A stretch of 64,000 bases of DNA from Desulfocicer sp963675955 (GTDB lineage Bacteria; Desulfobacterota; Desulfobacteria; Desulfobacterales; Desulfobacteraceae): contig CAXXVR010000004.1 in assembly GCA_963675955.2 (NCBI GenBank), positions 124,001 to 188,000 on the forward strand, read 5' to 3'. A program made the translations under genes and the position numbers. The notes under the pieces were generated by a model, which did not search any database, had not been told where the DNA came from, and was given only the letters and a program-made list of their open reading frames with translations. This document shows, one piece after another, positions 44,872 through 53,954 of the stretch; position 1 is the stretch's first letter; each line of letters starts with the position of its first letter.

Positions 44872-45903
44872 ATGTTCTATGTGGTGCCCATTGCACGGGA
44901 TACGGTCCTTGAGACTATGCCCGACGGGATGATGGTACTGGATGTCCGCCATCGGGTGGTGGATTTCAATACCACCGTAAAAAGAATTCTTGGACGGGGT
45001 GACTCAAAGATGTCTGGCGATACCCTGGTCGACGTATTCCTTGATGATCATCCGGAGCTGTTGCGCTTTCTCCAAGATTTCCATGAAACTGAATGTGAAA
45101 TGTGCATTGGAGGAGAGACCGGCCCATGGTATCATGTCAGCAAGTCTGCGCTGGTGGACAGGCGTGGGTACCACCTGGGACGACTCATCTGGTTTCACGA
45201 TGTTACAGAGCAGAAAGAGGCCCGTGAGCGCTTCATCAATAAACAGCGGGCGCAGGCAATGTTAAAAGAGCGTGAACTCCTGGCCCGTGAGCTCCATGAC
45301 GGCATCGGTCAGATGATGGCGGCGGCAAATCTCCAGATCATGTCAGCTGAGATCCTGCTCGACAGAGGGGATATCTCCGGAGTTAAGGACTGCCTTGAAA
45401 GTCTGGAAGCGGTGACCCAGGAGACAAAAGAGATCATCCGTGAATATCTTGTCGGTGTCAGTCTTGCAGCCGACAATGCAGCTGCACCATCCAGTCAGGG
45501 GATTGCGGCGGCTGTGAAAAAATACATTCGTCATTTCAACCAGAATTACGGGATCAAAACAGAACTGATCCTGCCATCCGATCCGCAAAGTATGGCCTTT
45601 GATTCGGCTGTTGAAACCCAGCTGCAGCCCATTGTTCAGGAGGCTCTGATAAATATCAGAAGACATTCAAGGGCCACCGCTGCCCGGGTCGTTTTTGAGT
45701 CCTTTGACCACATGATAAGGGTCAGTGTTGAAGACAACGGTCAGGGGTTTGATGTCACTGCCGACCCTGCCGGCCAAGGTTTTGGATTACGCTCCATGCA
45801 GGGCAGGGCTGAGGTGATCGGTGCACATTTTGATATAATATCTGTTCCCGGAGAAGGGACCAGGGTAACCATTGAGCTCCCCAGGCAAAAGGAAGAGACA
45901 TGA
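44872..45903 (+). CDS. Sensor histidine kinase, C-terminal part (soluble)
   Basis: The 343-residue remainder of the kinase begun at 42671. Residues 1-120 are a PAS domain (TMPDGMMVLDVRHRVVDFN), about 140-215 the HisKA_3 dimerisation domain with the phospho-His in LARELHDGIGQMM, and 230-343 a HATPase domain with EALINIRRHS, EDNGQGFD and GFGLRSMQGRAE. This is a NarL-type two-component kinase whose partner follows with a 4-bp overlap. Coding homology starts at 44860, upstream of this ATG and directly after the IS target repeat. No binding site precedes the ATG, so expression as a truncated kinase is uncertain. Confidence 0.85.
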   Translation: MFYVVPIARDTVLETMPDGMMVLDVRHRVVDFNTTVKRILGRGDSKMSGDTLVDVFLDDHPELLRFLQDFHETECEMCIGGETGPWYHVSKSALVDRRGYHLGRLIWFHDVTEQKEARERFINKQRAQAMLKERELLARELHDGIGQMMAAANLQIMSAEILLDRGDISGVKDCLESLEAVTQETKEIIREYLVGVSLAADNAAAPSSQGIAAAVKKYIRHFNQNYGIKTELILPSDPQSMAFDSAVETQLQPIVQEALINIRRHSRATAARVVFESFDHMIRVSVEDNGQGFDVTADPAGQGFGLRSMQGRAEVIGAHFDIISVPGEGTRVTIELPRQKEET

Positions 45904-46568
45904 AAATACTGCTGGCAGATGATCATCCCCTGTTTCTGGACGGGATAGAGAAGCTTCTGACCTTAAGAGGTCTTGAAGTCGTGGGCAGTGCCTGTGATGG
46001 AATGGATGCCCTGAAAAAGGCCCGACTTCTGAAGCCTGAAGTGATTCTCATGGATATCCAGATGCCCCGTCTTGACGGTCTCATGGCCACTCGTTTGATC
46101 AAGGCGGAGCAGCCGGATATTAAAATTGTGATGCTCACCATGTCAGAAAACGACCAGGACCTGTTTGAAGCCATCAAATGTGGTGCCTGCGGTTATCTGC
46201 TCAAGTCGGATAAAACCGAAAAATTCTTTGACCTGTTTCTGGGATTGATGCAAGGAGAGGTCCCCCTGTCTCCGGGTCTTGCCGGTCGGGTACTTTCCGA
46301 ATTTGCCCTGCAGGGAAAAGAGCGGAGGGCTGAAACAGATAACCGCAGCAAGCCCACTGACAAAGATGGGTATTTGACACCCCGCCAGATGAATGTGCTC
46401 TCCCTGGTGGCCAGGGGATTGACCTATAAAGAGGTGGGTGCGAAATTGTTTCTTGCCGAGCAGACCATCAAATATCATATGGGGGAAATCATCATACAGT
46501 CCGCACGTGGCGGTTATATTAAAAATGAGTTGCCTTTGACCTGCATCCAAAATCAAGGTCGGTCGTAA
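45900..46568 (+). CDS. NarL/LuxR-type response regulator, atypical C-terminus
   Basis: A 222-residue regulator overlapping the kinase stop (ATGA). Residues 1-120 are a receiver with the acidic pair ADDH, the phospho-Asp in ILMDIQMPRLDG and the conserved Lys in LLKSDKTEKF. Residues 160-205 begin a LuxR helix-turn-helix (LTPRQMNVLSLVARGLTYKE, then QTIKYHMGEII). After that the usual last helix is replaced by unrelated sequence (IQSARGGYIKNELPLTC), so the DNA-binding domain is probably incomplete. I found no reading frame that restores it, so this looks like a truncation at a rearrangement point. Confidence 0.8.
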   Translation: MKILLADDHPLFLDGIEKLLTLRGLEVVGSACDGMDALKKARLLKPEVILMDIQMPRLDGLMATRLIKAEQPDIKIVMLTMSENDQDLFEAIKCGACGYLLKSDKTEKFFDLFLGLMQGEVPLSPGLAGRVLSEFALQGKERRAETDNRSKPTDKDGYLTPRQMNVLSLVARGLTYKEVGAKLFLAEQTIKYHMGEIIIQSARGGYIKNELPLTCIQNQGRS

Positions 46569-46729
46569 TGGAAACTTATGACTGTCTGCCTGTTGATTGT
46601 ACTTTTTTCCTGCATTGACTGTACCGGAACTGTACTTTGCGTACATTGTGCTTGCGGTTCAAGCCTGATAACCTGTTGATGATAATACATCACCAATCTC
46701 AAATATATTTTCAAATCATTGAGAAAATA

Positions 46730-46760
46730 GGGCTTGGTCACAGCATGGGCCACTTATTCA
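46730..46760 (+). repeat. Half copy of the palindromic repeat
   Basis: GGGCTTGGTCACAGCATGGG then CCACTTATTC match the left arm. No right arm follows. It lies between the regulator gene and the maturase pseudogene. Confidence 0.65.
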
Positions 46761-46844
46761 TAGGTTAATCAAGTGAAGCATCAATCTTTGACATTGGGTT
46801 TCGTCTGGTGAGGATGCCCTGATGGCGTTGAACGGTGGTGAAAT

Positions 46845-48074
46845 ATGACGGTAAATCAAGATATCCTGGATTCCAATAGTCCTGTTCCGGAAGGTTTCCA
46901 TGTGATGGCCAAGCCTGCCGGGCCTGCCTGTAATCTCAGCTGTGACTATTGTTTTTACTGTGAAAAAGAGATATTTTTTCCTGAAGATAAAAGCCCTCGA
47001 ATGTCCGATGAAATTCTTGAAGTCTACACCCGGGAATACATAAAATCCCAGCCGGGGACCAGTGTTGAATTCCAATGGCAGGGGGGCGAACCCACCCTGG
47101 CCGGGCTTGACTTTTTTCAACGTGCGTTAAATTTTCAGAAAAAATACAATGCCGGTAAGCAGATCAGCAACGCGTTGCAGACCAATGGGACCCTGCTTGA
47201 TGATGAATGTGCGTTTCTGGAAAAAAACAATTTTCTGGTGGGGTTGAGTCTCGACGGTCCCGAATTCACAATGTTCATCGGAAGGACAAAAATAAAAATC
47301 CCACGTTCAACAGGGTATTCAGCGCCCTGGAAATGTTGCACAAGCACGGGGTTGAGGTTAACGTTCTGGCTACAGTGAACCGCGAAAGCTGCAAACACCC
47401 TCTGCAAATTTACCGGTTCTTCAGGAAGGCCAACGTTCGATTTCTTCAATTTCTTCCCATTGTTGAAAGGGAAACTGATCCAAAATATCAGGAATTGGGA
47501 ATTCGCCTGGCCGTGCCCCCGTCCATCCAGGTGGAAACGCACACAGCCAAGACTTCATGGAGTGTAGAACCACATCAATTCGGCCAATTTCTTATCCGCA
47601 TCTATGACGAGTGGATTCGGTGTGATGTCGGTGAAATTTTTGTGATGAATTTTGAGTGGTGCCTTGGGGCCTGGGCAGGGGCAAGACCGGGCATGTGCCA
47701 TGTTTCAGCTCGCTGTGGAAATAACCTTATCATGGAGCAACGGTGACATTTATTCCTGTGATCATTTCATGTATCCCGATTTCTGCCTTGGCAATGTCCG
47801 TGATGAGATTGTGCAGTCCCGGAAACAGGTTGCTTTTGCTGCCATAAAGGAAACCGCCCTTCCAGGATATTGCCGCCGCTGCAACTTCCTTTTTGCCTGT
47901 CGTGGCGGTTGCCCGAAACATCGTTTTACCGTTACGCCCAATGGAGAGCCGGGGTTGAATTATCTTTGTCCGGGCTTCAAGGCTTTTTTTCATCACGTTC
48001 AACCGACCATGGAACAGATGCTGGCACTGATCAGCAGGGGGCAACCGGTAAAAAAAATTATGGAAACGTTTTAA
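46845..48074 (+). pseudogene. Anaerobic sulfatase-maturase-like radical SAM gene, two frameshifts
   Basis: The three consecutive frames together encode a full anSME-type protein: radical-SAM motif CNLSCDYCFYC near residue 27, WQGGEPTLAG, LQTNGTLLDD, and the C-terminal SPASM cysteines (CRRCNFLFACRGGCPKHR). The frame changes near 47262-47275 (from SLDGPEF to VHRKDKNKNPTFNR) and again near 47735 (before NGDIYSCDHFMYP). Each is explained by one small indel. The family converts a Cys or Ser of sulfatases to formylglycine. No sulfatase gene is nearby, and the gene is almost certainly dead. Confidence 0.88.
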
Positions 48075-48079
48075 TAAAG

Positions 48080-48150
48080 GGGCTTGGTCGCAGCATGGGC
48101 ACTCGTCACATTTGGTGGACCCCACCCCAAAGTGGCCCATGTTGTGACCG
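48080..48150. repeat. Palindromic repeat, full copy
   Basis: The left arm GGGCTTGGTCGCAGCATGGG and right arm AGTGGCCCATGTTGTGACC are as in the copy at 41534, with one base deleted in the left arm. The terminal CAAGCCC of the right arm is missing, replaced at 48150 by the direct repeat starting TGACCGAAAAC. It lies just after the maturase pseudogene stop. Confidence 0.75.
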
Positions 48151-48404
48151 AAAACAAGGAAGGAACCGCTATTCCTCCACATATAAATCCTTGCCAGAAT
48201 TGAGATAAACCACTCCACCATCCCATTTTGAATTCCTCCGTTCCTGACGCTGCTGATCAGCGACGCGATTTTTCAGGTTCGCTGCAAAAGCCTTGTGTAC
48301 ACCCGGCATGGGCGTGAACTTATGGGGGCTGAGCCCCGTACCTGAACCGTGTTAATGGGGGGTACTGTTAGCATATATATTGACCGAAAACAAGGAAGGA
48401 ACCG
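48145..48404. repeat. Direct repeats of 24 bp bounding a 212-bp segment
   Basis: The same 24 bases (TGACCGAAAACAAGGAAGG plus AACCG) occur at 48145-48168 and 48381-48404. The enclosed 212 bp contain no gene. They do have a GC-rich, hairpin-prone part with CACCCGGCATGGGCGTG and GGGGGCTGAGCCCC around 48300-48340, which looks like structured RNA or a decayed element. Confidence 0.6.
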
Positions 48405-48923
48405 TGGGGAATGCTCTGTACACCATGGCATTTTTCAAAATCGGTAAGCCTAATCTGGACAAGCCAGATCCAAAAAGGTTTTCTGATTCTCTTGTACAAA
48501 TAAAACGAAAATCAGAGGTAAGGATGTAAAAATGTTTTCAGCGTTTCTGCAGACGCAGCTTTTTGACCTTTGCGGCAAGGCTCAGAAATATCTCTTTGTG
48601 GGGGCATGCAGTGAATAAGGCATGGTTTTTACGATAGGTTTAATCAAATAAAAGGTAAAATATTGACAAATATATGGGCATATTCTATTCAACGGACAAT
48701 ATTATTGTTCATACTCGATGTATCAGTCCTTTCTGTCGATTTTGCGAGAACGGTACAAACTTGTGTTATTGACGTTATCAACCAAAGATGGGGCAAACCC
48801 GAAACGCCATCGATAATGCCCATAACGCAAGCCTGACCAGTCCCCATTATATGTCAAGATAAAAAACTTGATCATCGAATTATAATTATAGATAAGTCTG
48901 ATTATCATAAAAGGAGTCATAAA
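48405..48923. other. Mostly non-coding stretch upstream of the secreted-protein gene
   Basis: Two tiny open stretches (34 codons at 48425-48529 and 28 codons at 48532-48618) have no recognisable relatives and I would not call them genes. A promoter-like pair lies at 48663-48691. The sequence CATAACGCAAGCCTGACC at 48821-48838 belongs to a dispersed repeat family (also at 50108, 53882 and 56419). Confidence 0.45.
48663..48691 (+). promoter_or_regulatory. Candidate sigma-70-type promoter
   Basis: TTGACA at 48663-48668 and TATTCA at 48686-48691 are separated by 17 bp in AT-rich DNA. It points toward the secreted-protein gene at 48924, but would leave a leader of more than 200 bases. Confidence 0.45.
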
Positions 48924-50048
48924 ATGAAGATCCAAATTAAACTGATTACGATTTTGGCTGTATTTTCAGCGTTGATACTTACAGCCCCAATGACCCATGC
49001 AGAGACTGTTAAGCGCTACACCATACCCTCCGGGGTTATTGAGTATCAGATAAGTGGTGGGGGAAACATGCTGGGAACCGTCACAGAGACAAAAGGAAAA
49101 AAGATTCTTTATTTCAAGGACTATGGCTCCATCAGCCTGGAAACGGAAGATACTACCACAACCATTTCCGGAATTGTTAATAAACAGACGACCACACACA
49201 GTATGAAAAAGGTGGATAATGTCACGACTTACACGGTTGATTTTGAAAGGAAAAAAATAATCAAAGGTAAAGATCCCGTTGGCAGTCAATATCTTGCTTC
49301 GGGTAAAAATATGGCTGAAGACAGTGACAAGATTCTGACACAGATGGGGGGGCAGAAAATAGGAACGGAAACAGTCCTGGGTTATCCCTGCGAGGTATGG
49401 AGCATTATGGGGGGAAAGCAGTGGCTGTACAAAGGACAGGTGCCCCTGCAATTGGAAGTGGACCTCATGGGAATGAAAACCAGTTTTATTGCCCAAAAAG
49501 CAACCTTTGATACTTCAATCCCTGACAGTCGCTTTGAATTGCCAGCTTATGATATTGAAAGTGCCCCTGATTATATGAGCCAAAGTCAAGGGGGGTTCCA
49601 GGGTGAAAGCCCGGATGAATTTCAGACCATGATGGGGGCCATGCAGGCAGAAATTGAATCAGATCCTGATATGAACAACGAAGAGCAGATGGCCATGATG
49701 ATGCAGGCAATGGGACAATCAGAACAGGGTGGTGGAGCGTTGCAGCAGCAGAAAGAGCAGATGCCGAAGATGCTGAAGGTAGTAAAAAGTATGAGACAAT
49801 GCCTGAAGGATGCCTCATCCCAGGCAGAAGCGGACCGCTGCATGGAAAAATCCGCAAAATTATCAAACCAGCTGGGGTTACCGGATGATTTCACCGAAGA
49901 GGATGAGCCGATGGTCTGGAACAAAGAGACAAAGGCCCAGGCTCTTTTTGACCTTGATGAAGGCATCAAAGAGATGGAACAGATGCTTCCATGTATAGAA
50001 AATGCCCAGAATATAATGGATTTCATGAAGTGCACCCAAGGGGAATAA
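48924..50048 (+). CDS. Hypothetical secreted protein
   Basis: A 374-residue exported protein. Residues 1-26 are a signal peptide (KLITILAVFSALILTAPMTHA). Residues 27-215 are beta-rich and resemble DUF4412-like periplasmic proteins (VLGYPCEVWSIMGGKQWLYK). Residues 225-374 are Met-, Gln- and Glu-rich and helical (EEQMAMMMQAMGQSEQGGG), with Cys pairs in KSMRQCLKDASS and LPCIENAQNIMDFMKC. AAAGGAG lies 8 bp before the ATG. It stands alone. The Met-rich tail could bind metal, but that is a guess. Confidence 0.75.
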   Translation: MKIQIKLITILAVFSALILTAPMTHAETVKRYTIPSGVIEYQISGGGNMLGTVTETKGKKILYFKDYGSISLETEDTTTTISGIVNKQTTTHSMKKVDNVTTYTVDFERKKIIKGKDPVGSQYLASGKNMAEDSDKILTQMGGQKIGTETVLGYPCEVWSIMGGKQWLYKGQVPLQLEVDLMGMKTSFIAQKATFDTSIPDSRFELPAYDIESAPDYMSQSQGGFQGESPDEFQTMMGAMQAEIESDPDMNNEEQMAMMMQAMGQSEQGGGALQQQKEQMPKMLKVVKSMRQCLKDASSQAEADRCMEKSAKLSNQLGLPDDFTEEDEPMVWNKETKAQALFDLDEGIKEMEQMLPCIENAQNIMDFMKCTQGE

Positions 50049-50107
50049 AAAAATGTGCCTTTTTGGGGGCCATGGCAACTCTCTGTACTTAGGGAGTTAG
50101 ATTGAAT

Positions 50108-50196
50108 GCCAATAACGTAAGCCTGACACCCCTCCCCAGGGTGGTAATGCTATGTGAACAGACCAAAACAGGTGAAGATGGGGTGCTGACCGAATA
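50108..50196 (+). repeat. AACGCAAGCC/GAAGATGGGG repeat, fullest copy
   Basis: It begins CCAATAACGTAAGCCTGACA and ends ACAGGTGAAGATGGGGTGC followed by TGACCGAATA. The 3' 45 bp match the complement of 15204-15249. The 5' 20 bp match 48821, 53882 and 56419. The middle varies. It is an intergenic repeat upstream of the SNF2 gene. Confidence 0.65.
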
Positions 50197-50252
50197 TTTG
50201 CCGGGCAGATGCTGGAGGAACTTAAAAGTAGATAGAATAGAGGAATCTCAGA

Positions 50253-52673
50253 TTGGCTAAATCGTCGCAGGAGAAAAAGAGGCTTAAAAGAAAACTAAAA
50301 CAAAAACAGGGTCTGGTTGCCCGCTCCCGGATAGCAAACCGGGAAAAAGGCGAGAACCTTTATGATGATGCCTGCTATTATGTAGAAACCGGGGATATGC
50401 CAAAAGCAGTAATCTCAATTAAAAGAGCGATGAAACTTCTTCCCAATGATTTTGATGCCATTCATTTACTTGGAAAAATTGGTCATCTTTCAAAGAACAG
50501 GGTACTTGAGCTGGAAGCCCTGAATGGACTCGAACGTATCAACAAGCTCAGCGATGAGAACAGGATTAACAGGCTGTGGGTGCTCATGGAACTTGAAAGA
50601 TATGAAGAGGCAATGCCCATGGCCAAGCATCTGCTCTCTATTTTTACCACCCTTAAAATCAATTCAAAAGTCAAAACAAAAAAAAAGGTTAAAGAAGCCC
50701 ATGATTATTGCGTGTATAAACTGAAAAGTTCCGCATATCATAAAAAACGTCAAGAGAAAGTCAACGAAAAAAATTCTGACGTCACAGCAAAGTTAAGACA
50801 GACAGTAAAAGAAACGGCCGCAGCAAAAAAGGCAACAGACACAGAAAAATCAAGCGCCACTGAAACACCAGTAAAAAACACAACCACGGTCTCAAAAAAA
50901 ACGGTTGGCCTGTCCACTTCCCCGGAACTTGCAAGAATTCTTCCAGAAATCCCCATCTCCTTTGCACTGGAGAGGGATGCGTTCTTTGATGCCCTTTTAA
51001 ATCCCGTACCCGTGGGATCGGGTCTTTATGACCTTGCCCTGGAAAGCCATGCCATCAGATTTAAAGAGTCCTTTGAAACCCTCATTTGCCTTGCCTCCCT
51101 TTCCCAGGTCCGCTCCTACTGGTACCAGGAGGAGACGGCCAAAAAGGTGCTCAAACGATTCCGGGGCAGGGCACTGCTTTCCGATGAGGTGGGCCTTGGC
51201 AAGACCATTGAAGCCCTGATCATTTTCAGTGAGTATATCAAACGGGGCATGGTGAAAACGGCCCTGATTCTGACCCCCACCCCCCTTGTCAGCCAGTGGA
51301 AGGAGGAGATGAAATCAAAGTTCGGCCTGGATATCCCCTCCACCGATGATCCTGATTTCAAGCAAAAGGGAGATGCCTTCTGGGAGTCTCCCTTTATCCT
51401 GGCATCCATCAACCAGGCCAAGTCCAAAAATAATTTTGATAAGGTGGTTTCCCGGGAATATGACATGCTCATCGTGGATGAGGCCCATCATTTGAAAAAT
51501 CGCACCACCCTGAACTGGAAGCTGGTGAATGCCATACAGAAACGGTTTATTCTGCTGTTGACGGCCACGCCGGTGGAAAACAATCTCATGGAGCTTTACA
51601 ACCTCATCACCCTCTTAAAACCCGGACAGCTGGAGACAGCCACCGCCTTCCGGGAAAAATTCATGACCAAAGGAGACCCCACCGATCCCCGGAATCGGGC
51701 ATTGTTAAAAGAGTTGCTCCAGGAGGTGATGATCAGAAACACCCGGGCCCTGGCAGGCATTAATATCCCGCCCCGGTATGCCAGAACCATCCGCATTGAA
51801 TTTTCAAAGGGTGAACAGGACTTTTATGCCCGTCTTGAGGCATTGATCCTGGCATTAAACGACAGCCACAAGGGCAGGGGACGGCTCATCAGCAAAAACC
51901 TGCTGGCCCAGGCTGGCTCTTCCCTTAAGGCCGTGGAGGGAGCCATTGACAACATGCTGGAGAAAAAGAGCTATGTTGACGTCCATGAAAAGGAACTCAG
52001 GGCCTTGAAAACCATGTGTAAAACCACCCGGGATACCCCCAAAAACATGGCCCTTTTAAAGCTGGTCCAGTCCTCCCGGGAAAAACTCATTGTATTTGTT
52101 AAATACAGGAGAACCCTGGAGCATTTGAAAGATTTTCTGGACTCGCACGACATTCCAACAGCCCTGTTCCATGGGCAGATGGACAACCAGCGAAAGGACC
52201 GGGAAATCGAAGCATTCAGGGAGGAAAAACAGGTGCTGCTCACCACTGAAATCGGTGGAGAAGGCCGCAACCTTCAGTTCTGCTGCCAGATGGTGAACTA
52301 TGATCTGCCCTGGAATCCCATGAAGATTGAACAGCGCATCGGACGTATCCACCGCATCGGTCAGGAAAAAGAGGTGCAGATCTTCAATTTCTGTGCTGCT
52401 GGCAGCATTGAGGACCATATCCTTGACATCCTGGATCGCAAAATTAACATGTTTGAGATGGTGGTGGGGGAGATAGACATGATCATCGGCCGCATCCGGG
52501 GAGAAAAGGAGTTTGACGAACTGGTCTATGACATCTGGGTGGAGGCGCAATCCCAGGAAGAAAGAAAAAAAGGCTTTGATGCCCTGGGCACCAAAATGAA
52601 ACGGGCCAGAACCGGATACGAAAAAACCAGGGAACTTGATGATAAGCTTTTTGGAGACAGCTATGAATTATAA
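50253..52673 (+). CDS. SNF2-family helicase/ATPase
   Basis: An 806-residue DEAD/H-box superfamily 2 protein of the SNF2/RapA type, which translocates on double-stranded DNA or remodels protein-DNA complexes. Residues 1-225 are a lysine-rich helical extension with TPR-like helices. The motor starts near residue 285, with motif I SDEVGLGKTIEALI, motif II DEAHHLKNR, motif III LLTATPVENN, motif V TEIGGEGRNLQFC and motif VI QRIGRIHRIGQ. It starts with TTG at 50253, preceded by AGAGGA. The next gene begins inside its last 11 bp. The pairing suggests a two-protein system; housekeeping RapA normally lacks such a partner. Confidence 0.9.
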   Translation: MAKSSQEKKRLKRKLKQKQGLVARSRIANREKGENLYDDACYYVETGDMPKAVISIKRAMKLLPNDFDAIHLLGKIGHLSKNRVLELEALNGLERINKLSDENRINRLWVLMELERYEEAMPMAKHLLSIFTTLKINSKVKTKKKVKEAHDYCVYKLKSSAYHKKRQEKVNEKNSDVTAKLRQTVKETAAAKKATDTEKSSATETPVKNTTTVSKKTVGLSTSPELARILPEIPISFALERDAFFDALLNPVPVGSGLYDLALESHAIRFKESFETLICLASLSQVRSYWYQEETAKKVLKRFRGRALLSDEVGLGKTIEALIIFSEYIKRGMVKTALILTPTPLVSQWKEEMKSKFGLDIPSTDDPDFKQKGDAFWESPFILASINQAKSKNNFDKVVSREYDMLIVDEAHHLKNRTTLNWKLVNAIQKRFILLLTATPVENNLMELYNLITLLKPGQLETATAFREKFMTKGDPTDPRNRALLKELLQEVMIRNTRALAGINIPPRYARTIRIEFSKGEQDFYARLEALILALNDSHKGRGRLISKNLLAQAGSSLKAVEGAIDNMLEKKSYVDVHEKELRALKTMCKTTRDTPKNMALLKLVQSSREKLIVFVKYRRTLEHLKDFLDSHDIPTALFHGQMDNQRKDREIEAFREEKQVLLTTEIGGEGRNLQFCCQMVNYDLPWNPMKIEQRIGRIHRIGQEKEVQIFNFCAAGSIEDHILDILDRKINMFEMVVGEIDMIIGRIRGEKEFDELVYDIWVEAQSQEERKKGFDALGTKMKRARTGYEKTRELDDKLFGDSYEL

Positions 52674-53766
52674 TGCCTGTTTTTCGGGTCAGGAGGGGGA
52701 ATTGGCCACCTTTGTCTGCCGGTTTCTGGAAGAAAAGGGTGCCATTGCAGAGCCTGGCAAAAAGCGTGTGGATCTGCTGCTGCCGGGGGATCTTGCCCAA
52801 ATCCTTGGGGTGGAGGAATTTATTTCCATTGTGGCGGGATCGGATGTCAACATGGATAGCGATGCAAATTCCGCTGGCATGTCCGGGGAGAGAACGTGTT
52901 ATCCCATCCATTTTGGTTCCCCTCTGCTGGAGAAGGTGTCCGCCATGGCTGGCTCATATCCCCCCATTGTTGCCCTTTCCCTCTCCTTTGACTATCTTAA
53001 AAAAGGCGGGTTTGATGCACTTATCAATCAGCAATTTGAATTTCACAAATCCAAGGGAGCTGTGTCCGGCACCGGCGAAATTAAAACACGATACCTTCTG
53101 CTAACCTGCAGGTACCTTGCCCAGAGTGATGAGCAGAAAGAAGGACTGGTTGATCTGGCTGTTAATGTGGACACCGGGGCTGTGGTACCCGGCATGATGG
53201 ACAGTTTGTCCATGGCTGAAAAAAACTATAAAAAAAACCTCTCCCAGGAATTTACACAGGAGAAGATCAACCGGGTAATTAAACTTGTGGATATGTACAT
53301 GTCCGACGGAGTGGAACAAACCCTTTCTGAATTTAAAAAAAGCATGAACCGGCGGTTTCAACGGGATGCCGCAAGTCTTGAAGCGTATTACCAGGCATTG
53401 GGTCAGGAGATGGAAGAAAGTCTTGATAGATCCGGACTTTCAGATAAACTCAGGCAGGAGCGACGGGAAAAAATAGCCCTGATTCCAGCGGAACTGGCAG
53501 CCAAACAGCAGGATCTCCTCAACAAATACAGCATCCGGGTCAAGGTTTCTCCGGCGGCGGTGATGGCCATTTCAACCCCGGCTGTGAAGGTCCTGTTTAA
53601 AGCTGTTTCCGGAAGAATTAAAAAGGATATATCCTTTATCTATAATCCCTTGACAAAGCAGATGGACCCTCTGGTATGCGATATCTGCGGGCAGAGCATG
53701 TACCGGGTCGGCTTTACCGATGACCTTCGGCTGGCGTGCGGTGCCTGTGATCAGGCCCGTAAATAG
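52663..53766 (+). CDS. Hypothetical partner of the SNF2 protein, with C-terminal zinc motif
   Basis: A 367-residue soluble protein I do not recognise. It has mixed alpha/beta sequence in the first half, a long charged helical part (about residues 180-290, ERREKIALIPAELAAKQQD), and four cysteines at the end in VCDICGQSMY and RLACGACDQ, a likely zinc ribbon. The ATG at 52663 overlaps the SNF2 gene by 11 bp, with GGAG 7 bp upstream, so translation is coupled. Nucleic-acid binding with the helicase is a reasonable inference. Confidence 0.7.
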   Translation: MNYNACFSGQEGELATFVCRFLEEKGAIAEPGKKRVDLLLPGDLAQILGVEEFISIVAGSDVNMDSDANSAGMSGERTCYPIHFGSPLLEKVSAMAGSYPPIVALSLSFDYLKKGGFDALINQQFEFHKSKGAVSGTGEIKTRYLLLTCRYLAQSDEQKEGLVDLAVNVDTGAVVPGMMDSLSMAEKNYKKNLSQEFTQEKINRVIKLVDMYMSDGVEQTLSEFKKSMNRRFQRDAASLEAYYQALGQEMEESLDRSGLSDKLRQERREKIALIPAELAAKQQDLLNKYSIRVKVSPAAVMAISTPAVKVLFKAVSGRIKKDISFIYNPLTKQMDPLVCDICGQSMYRVGFTDDLRLACGACDQARK

Positions 53767-53773
53767 AAAAAGG

Positions 53774-53801
53774 AATTGGTCATAATATGGGCAATTCATT
53801 A
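53774..53801 (+). repeat. Degenerate half copy of the palindromic repeat
   Basis: GGAATTGGTCATAATATGGG and CAATTCATTAC follow the pattern of the left arm (GGGCTTGGTCATAAGATGGG), with several changes. Confidence 0.45.
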
Positions 53802-53881
53802 CAATTTGCTGGCTAACGGGGCCAGGCTTGTGTTATTTTTTGCAAGTGTTTAATCATAAATATAATTTCAAGAAAAAACGT

Positions 53882-53943
53882 CAATAACGCAAGCCTGACC
53901 CCGCCCTGATTAATCCTCAAACCGGGAAAATGGGAATGCGCCC
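53882..53943 (+). repeat. AACGCAAGCCTGAC repeat copy
   Basis: CAATAACGCAAGCCTGACCC is followed by GGGAAAATGGGAATGCGCCC about 30 bp on. It has the same order as at 56419-56480. It lies just beyond the stop of the minus-strand deaminase gene. Confidence 0.6.
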
Positions 53944-53954
53944 GATCCATAGTT

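Noticed and set aside
48169..48380. Group II intron or other known ncRNA in the GC-rich hairpin segment
   Set aside because: Some strings look intron-like, but no domain V and no reverse transcriptase gene are present; not enough to call.
48723..48935. 70-codon minus-strand frame
   Set aside because: It overlaps a dispersed repeat and the start of the secreted-protein gene; no binding site or homology.
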